From: Rotaria sp. Silwood1
Taxonomy: Eukaryota > Rotifera > Eurotatoria > Philodinida > Philodinidae
Reading direction: 5' to 3'
Length of the DNA: 64,000 nucleotides
NCBI GenBank assembly: GCA_905250075.1
Contig: CAJNOP010000220.1
Coordinates: 193,434-257,433, forward strand
A model generated the notes under the pieces. It had not been told where the DNA came from. It ran no database searches and was given only the letters and a program-made list of their open reading frames with translations. Positions 1 to 11,947 of the stretch are shown piece by piece. Numbering within the stretch: position 1 is the first letter of the stretch; every line of letters begins with the position of its first letter. The position numbers and the translations under genes are program-made.

Positions 1-519
1 ATTCGAATGAAATGGAAAAGAATAGATGATGAAGTAGCTATACCATCAAATGAAACCATTATTTTACTATTCACTTGTTCACAGGTTATAACGAAAATCA
101 TTCGGTACACAGAAAAGCCACTTTGTCTTCAGCAATACGTTTATCGATCGAAACTAGAGATCTGTGAGTCAGTCAGAAAAGTGTTCCGCCTACCACTTAA
201 TGTAAAAACAGACGTTTCCTTATGCGTGTTTTTGTCTCATTTAGAAATTACTTTCTTTAATTTCCTTAAAGGAAACAGAGATATCCTAGATGGCGGACTA
301 CCTCCACTCTTGGGAAATTTTTATTCTTTCCTAGCAGAATTCCAGTATTTTTTTCCTTTTTTCTGGCTCACCAGTTTTCAGACAACTACTATGTTGAATT
401 TATTGCATTCTATCTTATTAGTGTGCATTTTCTGTCAATCAGACCTATTTCCTTTTCTTTATAAACATCAAAGCGAAAAATATTCATTTATAAGAGTATT
501 TGAGATACCTACACTATGA
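1..519 (+). CDS. Unassigned open frame touching the window edge
   Basis: A frame with no stop runs from the left edge (first ATG at 7) to a TGA ending at 519, about 170 codons. That is long for AT-rich non-coding DNA. The translation is rich in Phe, Leu and Ser with a hydrophobic second half (around residues 105-155), and I recognise no domain. It contains possible splice signals (an AG/GT near 85), so it may be an exon of a gene lying to the left, a decayed element, or chance. Nothing nearby supports a function. Confidence 0.15.
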   Translation: MRMKWKRIDDEVAIPSNETIILLFTCSQVITKIIRYTEKPLCLQQYVYRSKLEICESVRKVFRLPLNVKTDVSLCVFLSHLEITFFNFLKGNRDILDGGLPPLLGNFYSFLAEFQYFFPFFWLTSFQTTTMLNLLHSILLVCIFCQSDLFPFLYKHQSEKYSFIRVFEIPTL

Positions 520-984
520 ATAAAAGCTTCAAACAGTTCTCTACTATTTGTACATAAACCAGTTCATCCCAGACAACTATGACAGAACTATAAAGTTTTC
601 CTTTTGGTCAATGACTTACTGGGTATTTTATACTTTTAATTCATATAAATCGTTTCAAAGTACAAGAATAGATAATCAGACCAGAATGAATAGCTTTGCA
701 TTGTCAACCTCGTACATAGAGTCAATTAAAGTGAACATTAGAAAAAGGTGACTAACTATCATTTATATAAATTCAACAAAAACAGACAAATGAATGATAG
801 TTCAATAAATAATTAAGTATGTGAGTAACACAAAACACGTTTGAATTCTATCTTAATTTGACAATTTTCTTTCAAGCTATTGGCTAGGATGCCCATCATC
901 GTGGTCACAAAACAATAACAAAAATAAAATATAAAATATACAAAACTATTATCCCAAGTAAGCAAAAAATTATGCATGACGGCC
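520..984. other. Intergenic, nothing recognised
   Basis: AT-rich sequence without a coding signal I can support; short open frames on both strands show no familiar motif. It ends where the CTAGTC minisatellite begins. Confidence 0.4.
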
Positions 985-1490
985 GACATGACTAGTCCGA
1001 AATGTCCGCAATACCCGTCAGGTCTAGCCTGAAACGTCTTGCACATCCGACATGACTAGTCACCTTTAGGAGAAATGTCCTTCGAACACGTCTGGACTAG
1101 TCTAGAATGTCTTTCAACCCCGTCATGCCTGGTCCGTTTTGTCCGTTGAACCCGTCCAAACTAGTCCGAAGTTTAAGAAAGAAGATAAACGGTGAATTCG
1201 AACATCCAACCCGACAGAATTCGAAACCTGACGATCATCCTGACGGGAGACTAGGACACTGGAATGAACTGACGCCCATTTACATTCTAAAATACAAAAT
1301 TGATTCCTTTCCATCCCGTAAACAATCAGAAACCAGTCGATGTCACACGACTTTAACTAGTCTGGAACATCTTCGATAGTAGTTAGAACTATACCGACGC
1401 GTCGTCTTCACTCGCCACGACTAGTCCTTTTCTAAAGAGTGTCATTCATCCTGGTCCAGACTAGTCTGAAAGACTCTAATCAAGTCATTT
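985..1490. repeat. Diverged 32-bp minisatellite, block 1
   Basis: A unit close to CTAGTCCGAAATGTCC followed by TTCGAACCCGTC recurs. Unit starts can be placed at 992, 1024, 1056, 1097, 1129 and 1161, a spacing of 32 bp except one 41-bp step. After about 1190 the units become irregular, but the words ACTAGTC, CCTGAC and CATCCTG persist to about 1475. The block is clearly less AT-rich than its surroundings. Short open frames across it come from the repeat and are not genes. Confidence 0.7.
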
Positions 1491-2584
1491 TCTTTAGACT
1501 AAATTATCCTATAAACTCGTTTAAACTGATGAATAATGGAAAGAAAAGAAGTAGTATGTAAATAGAAAAAATTTTCAACATCTATATCATTTGTTAAAAA
1601 TGATCGATGGATAATCATATGCATTTAGAATCTGGACTAGATAACAGAATAGCAACCGTCTTATTGCCTATAGTGTACTCAGATTTTCGTAAATGGATAA
1701 CTAAGCATGATCTATTGTATTATGATTATAGAGATTAATAACATGCATTCTTATTTTGTATTAAAATTATGTCGATTGTCACTAGTATTATTAGTTTTTT
1801 TCTCTTTCTAGAACGACAATCAGAAAGTCTGTCATAGCCAATAGTGAAATCAAAGATAGATAGTATACTTTGTGCATTCCTATCTGCCTTGATATATATA
1901 TTATTATATTTGGTATTTTCATATATTGAAAATATATAAGAGTATATCAAAACATTAAAAAGTGGAAGTAGCTATAAAAAACAATAGTTATCAAGCAACA
2001 AGGAGTGCTAACTTATATTTTTTAAAATTATTAGATGTACCAAATTTAAAAAAAGAGCTAAAAAATAATTGAAATCTTTTTGTACCATAATTGCTGCTTT
2101 AAATATCAGTTCTAATAAATTTTTAAATTTAAAAGTAGATTTAATTGAAACAAAATTAATTTAATACTTAGCTGAAGACACGATGATTTAAATTTTCACG
2201 TAAACTAAATCATGATATGAAAAATCGAGTTTCTTTTCAATATAAATTGTTTTTTATTTTTGCATTTAAAATTAATTTTTTTAGCATAACTAATTATTCC
2301 TACTTAATAGTAATAAAAAATATTTATCCAAAAAATATAAATTTTTTTGACTTTGTTTTATCTAGTGTTGTTTAATTAATGACCTATTTTGTAAACGATA
2401 ATTTTTTACTTAAATGCGAACATCAAAAACGTGGAATAAAATTATATTAAATAGCATCTTAGAATGATTATGTATGTGTAGAGTTGATCTGCTGATCATA
2501 TGACTCAATGGTCTAAACGATGGGTAAGTAACACATTGTATGCATGTTCGAATCTAACGTTCATCTTTACACATTTTCATTTAG
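1491..2584. other. AT-rich spacer between the two minisatellite blocks
   Basis: Very AT-rich DNA with no coding signal. It separates two blocks built from the same words, so it may be an insertion or the loop of one larger element. The only structured feature I see is the tRNA-like A/B box pair near its right end. Confidence 0.4.
2494..2563 (+). other. tRNA-like A-box/B-box pair (degenerate; possible SINE head)
   Basis: TGACTCAATGG at 2501 fits a pol III A box and GTTCGAATCT at 2546 fits a B box. The 45-nt spacing between them is that of a real tRNA. The would-be acceptor and T stems pair poorly, so it is not a functional tRNA; a tRNA-derived SINE head or an old tRNA pseudogene is more likely. 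It sits just before the second minisatellite block. Confidence 0.3.
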
Positions 2585-2990
2585 ACTAGTCCGAACTCGT
2601 CCACTACACAAGACTACAACTTGTTCTATGTGGTGTCGCTGTTACCCGTCCTGACTAATCTTTTTCTCAAAAAGTCCTCCTACAGGACTAGTCCACCTAT
2701 TAGTGATTCTTACTAGTCCTAGACGGGTCTTTTTAGTGAAACAGACTAGACATGTCAGAGCCAATGACGCCCATCAGTAAGATAGTCTGGACGGGTATTA
2801 TGGACGACAACTTTTTCCAGACTAGTCATGGTATAGTCCGATTTGAGAAAAAGACTATACAGGACGTCCCGTCAGGACTAGATATGAGACTAGTCTTTTT
2901 ACCCGTCCTTTGCTCGCCTGGGAATATGAATGTCGATTCAAATAAAAGAGGGGGATGCGTAACAGGTCAAATCAGTCCACTAGTACTTTT
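2585..2990. repeat. Diverged CTAGTC/CCCGTC minisatellite, block 2
   Basis: The block is built from the same words as block 1: GACTAGTC (itself a palindrome), ACCCGTCC and its complement GGACGGGT, and AAAAAGACT with its complement. Both orientations are mixed, unlike block 1, which mostly shows the CCCGTC strand. No regular period survives. The roughly 100-codon open frame at 2752-3051 is an artefact of this block. Confidence 0.6.
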
Positions 2991-3634
2991 CCTTTTCAAC
3001 TCCACTGAATTATACATTATTGGCAAGAGTATGTTGAGACTAACATTTTAGTACTAGATTCTTGAGGTTTTGATCGAATTTTGAAAGCTAAAAGTTATCC
3101 AGAGAGTAGTTCATTTTGGCCATATTTTAATAATCAGTTTTATCATGGTGGATTTAATTTCATTATTGTAAGAAAAGATAATACAGCATTGAAATTATGA
3201 ATTTGATAGCTGTTTGATAGGACTTCAAAATCATATATAAATCATCTATTGATTGTTTAATTCCATGATATATAGAGCAAGTATACTGGTAAACACTGTT
3301 ACCATATTTGTTATAATTATCATCCATAATTATCTCTCAACAAATATATTAGTTTGAAAATTGAAATAAGTGAAACTCTGATAGTACTAATTTGATAGCC
3401 ATTTTAAAAAACTGCAAAATCATATATTTTCCGAAGTCAAAGAAAAATGGCCACTTGAGAAATTTCTAAGCGCACTGCTTTCTAGAAACAGCTTTGTGTA
3501 TTTTTGATAAATATTTAGAAGATTTCGATTAGAAAAAGGATGGATGTAGGTGTGAATGTCCAGAGATATACCGACACCCACACCCTTAAGTATTAAAAAA
3601 GTGTTTTTGTACTTTCAAAATCGTGTACTAATGA
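2991..3634. other. Intergenic, downstream of the ABC transporter
   Basis: AT-rich sequence with no gene. Near 3540-3590 is a short GT-rich then CA-rich stretch (GATGTAGGTGTG ... CGACACCCACACCC) resembling islands at 9100, 13790 and 44420. It lies immediately beyond the transporter's stop codon, so it may be part of its 3' UTR. Confidence 0.4.
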
Positions 3635-6600
3635 TCATTGTAAATTGTTTTGAGCAAGCATTTTGTAATAAGTTCCATGTCGTTGTATCAGTTCTGTATG
3701 AGTACCACTTTCTACTATGTGTCCTTTCTCAAGTACACAAATCAGATCACATGAGCGAATAGTTGAAAGTCGATGAGCAATAATGAGTGATGTTCGACTA
3801 GGATCGTCTGTTTGAGCTTGTTCAAGAGCTTTTTGTATAATCTATATTTGTACAATGAAGATGATATTTTAATTGATCAATAGATAAAACAACTATACTT
3901 GCTCATTGTATGAATCCATAGCACTTGTAGCTTCATCTAAGAGTAATACTTTAGGTCGACGGATCAGAATACGAGCAATTGCAATACGTTGCTTCTCCCC
4001 ACCAGACAGAAAAGTACCTTTGGTTCCTACTCTTGTTTCGTAACCCTAAACGAAGTCACACAATAATAATGGATACATTATATTATGTTGTATTATTTAA
4101 CCTGAGGTAAATGATCAATAAATTGATGAATATTAGCTTTAGTTGCTGCATTAATAATATCTTCCATTGAAACATTTTCTAATCCATATGTTATATTTTC
4201 AGCAATTGTTAAATCGAACAAAATTGGTTCTTGACTAACAAGACCAAACTGAGAACGAACCCAATGAAGATTTATTCGTCGAATATCAACGTCATCAAGA
4301 AGCTAGATTGAATGAACAAATTCATATGATGACTTGAACTATATGTTGAAGAAATACTAACAATTCGACCACTTGTAACATCATAGAATCTTTCCAACAG
4401 TTGAATAGTTGTTGATTTTCCGCTTCCAGACGTACCTTTATAGATCCTCTTTCATAGTTGACATTTAAAAGAAACATTTAATTCAAACATACCAACAAGA
4501 GCTACACGTTGACCTTATCAGTGGATCATAACTATTAATAACATGATTAAATCAAAATTTATCTCATTTACCTGGCTTGATATTCAATTGAAATTGGTTA
4601 AGAACAATAGATGTTGGTCGAGTCGGATAAATAAATTTGACTTGATCAAATTTTATCTCTCCATGAAAATCAACCTATACGAATCATATTATATCCTTGG
4701 CATATACATAATCGAAGAAAAATAATTATAGTCTATGTTGTCTTACTAGTTCTTGTCCTGCAGTAGATGTATTATCGATAGCTGGTATTCGATCAAATAA
4801 ATCAAAAAACGTGTCAGCAGCCGAAATTGATGCAGCAATACTACTAGATCTAGAATGAAGACATTAGAAGAGAAATAAGCAAAGTCAAGATTGAGTGTTA
4901 CATCATTCCAATGAGTTTTAGTGCTTGTATCGAAAAACCAGCAAAAGCAACCACCCTAATGAATTAAGAAGATAACGAAACATTGTCTGTAGTTTTATCA
5001 AACGGTGAGTTCAATTACATTATAATTTGGTTTGCAGTGACTTTGCTCTTCTCAAAAAGGACGAGACCACGCCAGTACAAGAATGCTGAAGTGTATAGAT
5101 CTACTGTCCAGTATATGCCATACGCCATTGAAGTAACTATTGAACTTTTCCATGACAATCTATGACAAAACAAGATTGATTACAAATTTATCCATGTATG
5201 ATATTCAAGTGGCTAACATTAACATTTGATGAATCAGTTCAGAATATTGACGTAAAACTTCCTTTTCTATTGACAATTGTTTCACTGTACGCATGTTGTG
5301 AATAACTTCAACAGCAAGCTGCAGAGGCAAAAGACAAAGTGAATATTCTTTATTTGATATATCAAACAATTCGTGACATTTTAGCTTTTCTCATAGAAAA
5401 AGGATTATTACTTAAAACATGATCTTACTGAGCTTGCTCGTTGCCGACTTTGATTAGATTGTTTAGTCACCCATCGGCGTAGGCTTACATCCTCATAGGC
5501 TATTATGCTTATGAGAAAAAGAGGACCAACAATGATCATTGTTAATTGCCAACTTATGAGACATTCAAATAGAATTCCAAAAAGCGACAGTGCGAGAGCT
5601 TCAGAAATGGCTCCTAATCGAGTACCAGTCATCTGTTGAATGGCTGATGCATCAGAAGAAAGCCAAGCACAAATCGAACCAGAGCTGTTTTCAGGTCGAT
5701 CGAAATAAGCAACTTCTTGACGAAGAAGACATTCAAAAGCTTTCGAACGAATTCGTTGTGTCAACTTTGCTCCTGCTATGGCAAAAGCTGTATACTATAG
5801 AAAAGAATAAATAAATCACTCATCGAAGCTAGAAATAGTATTTTTACCTGAAACAAACGAAGAATTAATAAACTAACACCTAAAAGTAAAAAAAGAACAC
5901 TGATAATCAACACTCGATGACCTTGTTCAGAGGTTGAGCAATATTTGAATGTCTACAGAGTAACGTAATTGGTATAAAAAGATTTACATTGTTAATCGTG
6001 TTGCACGATATTTATATAAATGAATCACTCACATCGATCATTTTCGTATATAAAGGTGCAAACATTGGTTGAGCCACACCATTAAGGACACATGCTATAC
6101 AACCAATCAAGATGGTGATCCATTCGCGGCTATTCATTGATAAGAGTCTGAAAAAGCCGATGCTTTGTCCTAATGTTTTTGAACTTTGCTATAAGAGAAA
6201 GATATCAATAATGGTTTTTATAAATAATTGTAGCGGTATTTATACTTTTGTCGCATCAACAATTCGACTATCGCTAAGCAAACGAGATCTTTCGACTGTC
6301 AAAGGAAGAAAGATCAACGACAGTAAAGGTCATCAACGTGATAATATATATATATATATATACTTATTGATAGTTCGTCTTCTTCTTTTGCTTGTTGCAT
6401 GGTCATCATGTCATCTTGATCATCATTGATTTTTTCCATTTGTTGACGTTTAACCATTGCTTGGTATTTGCCTCCTCGTTTTGCCATCAATATATCATGT
6501 GTACCTTGCTCAATCACACTGCCATTATCTAATACATATATTTTATCAGCATTTTGAATTGTACTCAAACGATGAGCAATAACAATAGTTGTACGACCTA

Positions 6601-9600
6601 TACAGAATGTTATATCCGTATGAGAAACAGAAAAGACAATAGCTACCTTTACATGCTCGATTGAGCGCTTCTTGAACAATTTTTTCGTTCACATTATCAA
6701 GTGCACTTGTTGCTTCATCTAATAAAAGGATAGTAGGCTGTTTGACAAGAGCACGAGCTAATGCAATACGTTGTTTTTCCCCACCACTCAACTGTACACC
6801 ACGTTCGCCAACAAGTGTTTCATATTTCTAAATAAGAATCAATGTTAAATTTATGTGGAAAACGATAACTATTAAGTGTAAACATTTGGCAACTGCATGA
6901 TGAAATGGTGTACATTTGCTTCTTTTGCTGCTTCTTCAATTTCTATTCGTGTTGCATTTACTTTTCCAAAACGAATATTTTCATAAATACTTTGACCAAA
7001 CAAAATCTATTATAATAGTTAATGAAATCATAAGGAAGAAAAGGAAAACGAATCAAAAGTATACAGGTTCTTGACTAACAACTCCTATATTTTGTCGAAG
7101 TTGTTCAATATTGTAGTCACTTATTGATCGACCATTGATTGTGATGCGACCAGATGAAGGTTCATAATAACGAAGAAAAAGTGATATACAAGTACTTTTT
7201 CCTAAGAATAAATTATGAACACAAATGAGATCATTTAAATATTATTTTGCTTTGGAAAAGACTTACCACAGCCACTTGAACCTACGAGAGCAGTTGTCTC
7301 TCCAACACGAGCAGTAAGAGAGATATTACATAGAACGGATACATCTTTTCGAGATGGATAGAAAAAGTTTACTCTGTTAAATTCTATATCACCATTGATA
7401 TCATAAACCGGTTCTGCATCTTCCTTCCATACATCTGTGTCATTTATACTTGCGTCATTTCCCTATGTCATGTAAGCAAATAGAGAACATATTTATTGAT
7501 AATATATCTCAATTAGCTCAGATTTACCTCGTCGATAAGTTGAAACACAGATACTGCTGCACTTCGAGCTTCTGAAAATGATTGCAAGTAAGGACCAATG
7601 AGACTGAAGGATCTGAGACATCGTGCAAAGATAGAAACGACCTGTATTAATAGAGTAGTCGTATATTGGCTTCCTTATTGGCTAATTAAATGAATGACTC
7701 ACGACAAGAATATCAATAACATTCAAAGTATGATGATCTTTACTTGAATTAAGATAAGATCCAAAAATGAAACCAACTGCATAAACTAGGTAATTTACCA
7801 GAGAAAGCCATCCAGCAAAAATTCCACAGATCACACCTTCGCGAACACTACTCCAACGAGTTAAATATAGTTCTCTTTCATATCTAAATGCAGTGAGAAT
7901 AACAAAAATTGAATCATATTTTAAAAGCAAGTAAAATCGTTATATATATATACAGTACTTCTCAGTAGTCCCGGGATATAAAAATTAAGGTAAAGTTGAA
8001 CCGTTTTCCACCAAATTCTTATTAGAGATAAAACTCGAAAAACTGTGATCGCAAGCAACGACTCGAGCTCGATTGACCGAATCAAAAGGAAATTAAAGCC
8101 CAAACACTACTTTCAACTTCGACGAACTCTATTTCAATATTCAAACGACTTTTCAATCTGGTTCATCGATACTGTGAAGCCTGGTGCTTTTTACATCTTT
8201 AATATAAGTTTCAGGAGAAACTGGGAGAGTGGAAGACGTAAGAAGGACTAGGCTTCACAATATCAATGAACCAGATTGAAAAGTCCTTTGAATATTAAGA
8301 TAGAGTTCGCCGAAGTTGAAAACGTAGTGTGTGGTCTGCAATTCCATTTTGATTCGATCAATGGAGCTCGAGTTGTTGCTTGCCATCACAGTTTTTCGGG
8401 TTCTATCTCTGATAAGAATCTGGTGGAAAACAGTTCAACTTTACCTTGATTTTTACATGTTCCAGGACTTCTGACGGGTACTGTATATATATTTATTTAC
8501 CGTTTTTGCTCAAATTTGTTACCATTAAGAGAAAGAACAGTCCGCAATGAACTAAACACTTCTTGAACAATTTGTCCCGCTTTTGTGTATGCTCTTAACT
8601 GATTCGTGGCTTCATTAGCAGCGAGCTGTAACGATTCTAATACATTTAATTGATTGAACAATGTTTGATACCTTAGAAAACACAAAAGAACTGCCAATAA
8701 CCAAAGCTATTAAACATATCATAATCAAAGTCAATTGCCAATTGATAAAGAAAGATACTATTACACAACCGATTATATTGAATAATGTTGCTATCAATAT
8801 TAGAAATTCAAAACCAATGCCGTCATCGATCTTTGCAATGTTACTACGTAAGAATTGAACCAGATAAATTTATTCAATATAAATTATCACCATTACTTAC
8901 TGAAACAGTTTAGCATTAAGGCGACTAATAGGCCTCGTATCCATATAGGAAATGTTCTACAAAATGGAAAGAGAAACAGTAACAATTAGAAATAGGCAAG
9001 TTTGACTATGTGTTACTTCAACTGCACTCCTATTCCATAAATTCGATCTTATCTATACTTCCCAATTTATAATTCAATTTCAACTTTGATTTATTTCAGA
9101 AGGGTTTGGGTATAGGTGAAGAGGATGTCAATAGCCATACCGACACCGACATCGACACCCGCGCATAGTTACAGTGAAAAAATCGCAGTTGGGTGTAATT
9201 TTTTCGAAAATTTTCGCAATTATGAGTCTCAGTATCATGTAGTAAACAGAAGTGAGTGTTGTCCTATCTTTTCCATTGTTATGGTGATGTATGCATTAAT
9301 GTGGGAAGAATACAGTTTTTTGTCAAATGACTCATTACTAATAGGCTATCACCACTACATTACGCAAATGTCTAGAAATTTAACAAGTTCATAGTTGAAA
9401 GGTTTTCAGAGTCCTGAATGTTTAGTATTGATCAATCACATTGTCGTTACTCTTTCATTTTATACAAAATTTGATACGTATTTTTATTCGACATCAGAGC
9501 GTTACCCCAATATAAAAATATTTTTATGGACACTCTATATAATAAATGAGAATAAATGTTATAAGTTAATAGAAATGCTGAGCAAAGCCTGCGATTAAAA

Positions 9601-10575
9601 TTTGAGCAAGCGTTTTTTTTAAATGGAAGTGTATTTGACTTACACGCTGAATAAGTGATCGAAAGAGAGAAACATGCATACGAAATATCTGCCGTTTCTC
9701 ACTGATATTCCAAATAAAATATTCAATCGTTCCTGTAAGCAACTTGACAGTAGCAGTAACTACATTTACAAAGAAAAAAGGACGATGTCCAGTATTCTTT
9801 ATAATCTTGTTGGTATGTACAGTACACTTACTCAATAACCAGTGAATTTTGGTCATAACTGTTCCTCGAAATGAAGGCGTTAGTACAGTTAAACCTAATG
9901 AAAAATTCATTTCACTACCGTGACGTAGTCTAAATTAAAAAAAATATATATATCAACGAATAATAGTTTTTAGCGGAATACTTATGCAATGAAGTACTAT
10001 TGGATGTAGCGAATTCAGCGACTTGAAAACTTGTATTGTCATTCTTCATTGGATCTCTTGAACTTTTATGTTGCTGCTCACATATATCACCAAATGATTC
10101 AATAGCAAATATTCCTATGAGTTGACTGAACAAAACTAGGCTAGCGAGCATGGCAACCGTGTGCACCGCTATCAAACAAATAGTAGTGAACATCAGGGCA
10201 ATATCTAGACAATTTGAAAACCGAAACTACAATAAAATTAAAAGCATCAATTACGTAGTTTGTATTTCGTTTGAATACACTTACTAATTGAAAAACACCG
10301 ACTACCCCATCTTTATCATTATGTTGGGTATCATCATCTAATTTAATGTAATTTTTATCGTCCGTGCTCCTATTAAAGTATCGGCGCCAATCAAAGAAAC
10401 TTTGAAAAATGATAAATTCATTGTGCTTTACTCGAAGTCAATCATTTAATCGATCATACCTATTGACTGAAAGTTGTTTCTTGCCTCGATTATCATCATC
10501 GCCATCATCAATAGACAATTTACTTGATGCATTCAACAGAGCTTTTCTATCACTCGATTGATTCTTTTCAAGCAT
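3635..10575 (-). CDS. ABCB1-like: ABCB-type full ABC transporter (P-glycoprotein/multidrug-resistance family)
   Basis: The family exports hydrophobic compounds across the plasma membrane using ATP. About 27 exons run from an ATG at 10575 to a TGA ending at 3635, encoding roughly 1,200 residues (usual for TMD-NBD-TMD-NBD proteins). Exons I placed include 10575-10460, 10399-10285, 10226-9982, 9929-9832, 9759-9644, 8956-8901, 8843-8692, 8636-8501, 7883-7703, 7641-7528, 7462-7267, 7201-7065, 7006-6884, 6827-6647 and 6597-6364, with phases closing. NBD1 shows Walker [10 protein letters not shown] (split by an intron at 7267), [15 protein letters not shown], Walker [13 protein letters not shown] and IAHRLS. 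NBD2 shows [36 protein letters not shown] and IAHRLST. TMD2 includes [17 protein letters not shown]. Exon 8 joins exon 7 in frame only with a GTTCTT donor at 8691 (55-nt intron); the exon at 7006-6884 also uses a weak GTTTAC donor. Exact ABCB1 orthology is not claimed. Confidence 0.93.
7955..8483. mobile_element. Palindromic Tc1/mariner-like MITE in an ABCB intron
   Basis: The two halves are inverted copies of about 240 bp around a short centre near 8220. Ends read CAGTACTTCTCAGTAGTCC at the left and, reversed, CAGTACCCGTCAGAAGTCC at the right, each flanked by TA (7953-7954 and 8484-8485). The TA target and CAGT start suit Tc1/mariner non-autonomous elements. It has no coding capacity. It fills most of the intron between the exons ending at 8501 and starting at 7883. 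Confidence 0.8.
9101..9172. repeat. GT-rich/CA-rich island in the large ABCB intron
   Basis: GGGTTTGGGTATAGGTG is followed within 50 bp by CCGACACCGACATCGACACC. This resembles the islands at 3545, 13786 and 44418 and is far richer in G and C than the rest of this roughly 690-nt intron (9643-8957), which is otherwise featureless. Confidence 0.4.
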
Positions 10576-11285
10576 GCTGTAATGAAAAATATTAAAGATA
10601 AGTATACGCAAGTTTTTTCGTAAATAATTATTGGCAATGGTGATTTAACTGCTCATGCGTTTCTTTTTTTTCGTTCTTTATCAATTAAGCAAAAAGATAT
10701 GTATGACCATGTAATTATTTAATCATCAGAAGGCATAAAAAATGAAGCAATTTACATTTTTTATTAGAGAAATGTATATGTCACAATTGACACGGGAACT
10801 TAATTGAGTTTGAAATGCATGCGGATAGTATGAGTGATGTGATAATTAGTAGTTGTTTATTATTGTGCTCAACTTTTGTAATGATAATAATTCTAAATTA
10901 TTGATTCAGTTTTTATGATTTTATATTATTTGAAAAATACTTGCTTATAGTTATACCGCTTTGCTTTAATTATATAAATTATTTATTTGTTTTTGTGTCA
11001 AGCTAATTTAAAAAAAAACAAATATTTCGTATTCAAAAGTTTAATCTTACATTGATAAACTTCCTAACAATAAGCGTTATATTACCAATTGTTCGATTCA
11101 AATTTTAATAACGAATTTAATGATAACATACATTTAACCAACTATTCAATGTCTTCATCTCCCATTTACTTCAGGTGGACAACTATTAGGATCAACAAAG
11201 GAAATAAATAAGCATATTTACCATGCGTAGCAATACCATTTTGATGGAACTTTTATCTGAAATGTTTCAAAGATAAATAGAAAAA
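10576..11285. other. Upstream region of the ABC transporter
   Basis: AT-rich sequence between the transporter start codon and the PP1 fragment. It should contain the promoter and 5' UTR of the minus-strand transporter, but I see no motif that fixes their position and no further gene. Confidence 0.35.
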
Positions 11286-11459
11286 TTTGATATTTAAGAC
11301 TTTATCAAGTTCAAGAAGAAGAATCGGTTGGCATAAAAATATTTCACGGGCGTAATGTATATTTATTTGAATCTTATTTTCTTTAAATCTAATGTTTTCT
11401 ATTTTTGGATACTGACTAATTTCTAATAACTGTTCTATGATCGCATCAATCAAAGATGA
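11286..11459 (-). pseudogene. Fragment of a PP1-type serine/threonine phosphatase catalytic subunit
   Basis: About 58 codons translate as the N-terminal part of the PP1 fold: DAIIEQLLEI, NIRFKENKIQ and AREIFLCQPILLLELDKVL match the PP1 stretch before GDIHGQYYDLLRLF. The metal-binding GDIHG, GDYVDRG and GNHE motifs that should follow are absent, and the sequence becomes unrelated right after KVLNIK. No intact start codon is evident upstream. It is therefore a truncated copy, not a working phosphatase. It lies just downstream of the CDC37 pseudogene on the same strand. Confidence 0.7.
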
Positions 11460-11947
11460 AAATGCAGTTAAACTGACAAATATATGATATCAACAGAACT
11501 TTTACCGCACTAGACGATCCGTCAACATAGCCTTCAAAATGAGCTGCATTAATATTTGATAAGATGACACAGAGGCGTATGTAGATTTCAATTGAATAAG
11601 CAGCACACAAAAATCAAGTAATCAACTAAATAACTGACTGAAATTGGTATAAAATGTTATGATAATCATATTTCTTTAGTATCATTGGTGCCATTATTTT
11701 TAGAAAAATAGTTTTAGACAAATATATATATAATAATTTATAAAGTGAACTATGTGCAGTCAATGGTCAATGCACGACTTGTATTACGAAATGTTTCACT
11801 CGTTCATCAATTTTTTTACACAGGTTTAATAAAACTGTATGATGAGAGTCCTTTTTTTATTAACTTGAACTTTCTTGATATGAAAAAAGTGTTAAATTAT
11901 AATAAAAAGGCATAATTAAAATATGTGTTTAGAGTTCAATTTTGTAG

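Noticed and set aside
2494-2563. A functional tRNA gene
   Set aside because: The A and B boxes are good, but the acceptor and T stems do not pair.
2752-3051. Plus-strand gene of 99 codons
   Set aside because: The frame lies almost wholly in the CTAGTC minisatellite and is explained by it.
6348-6361. Regulatory meaning of the (TA)n run in the ABC transporter
   Set aside because: It lies just inside an intron after the donor at 6364 and looks like an ordinary microsatellite.
8615-8700. Frameshift in the ABC transporter between exons 7 and 8
   Set aside because: An alternative donor at 8691 restores phase with a normal 55-nt intron, so a broken gene need not be assumed.
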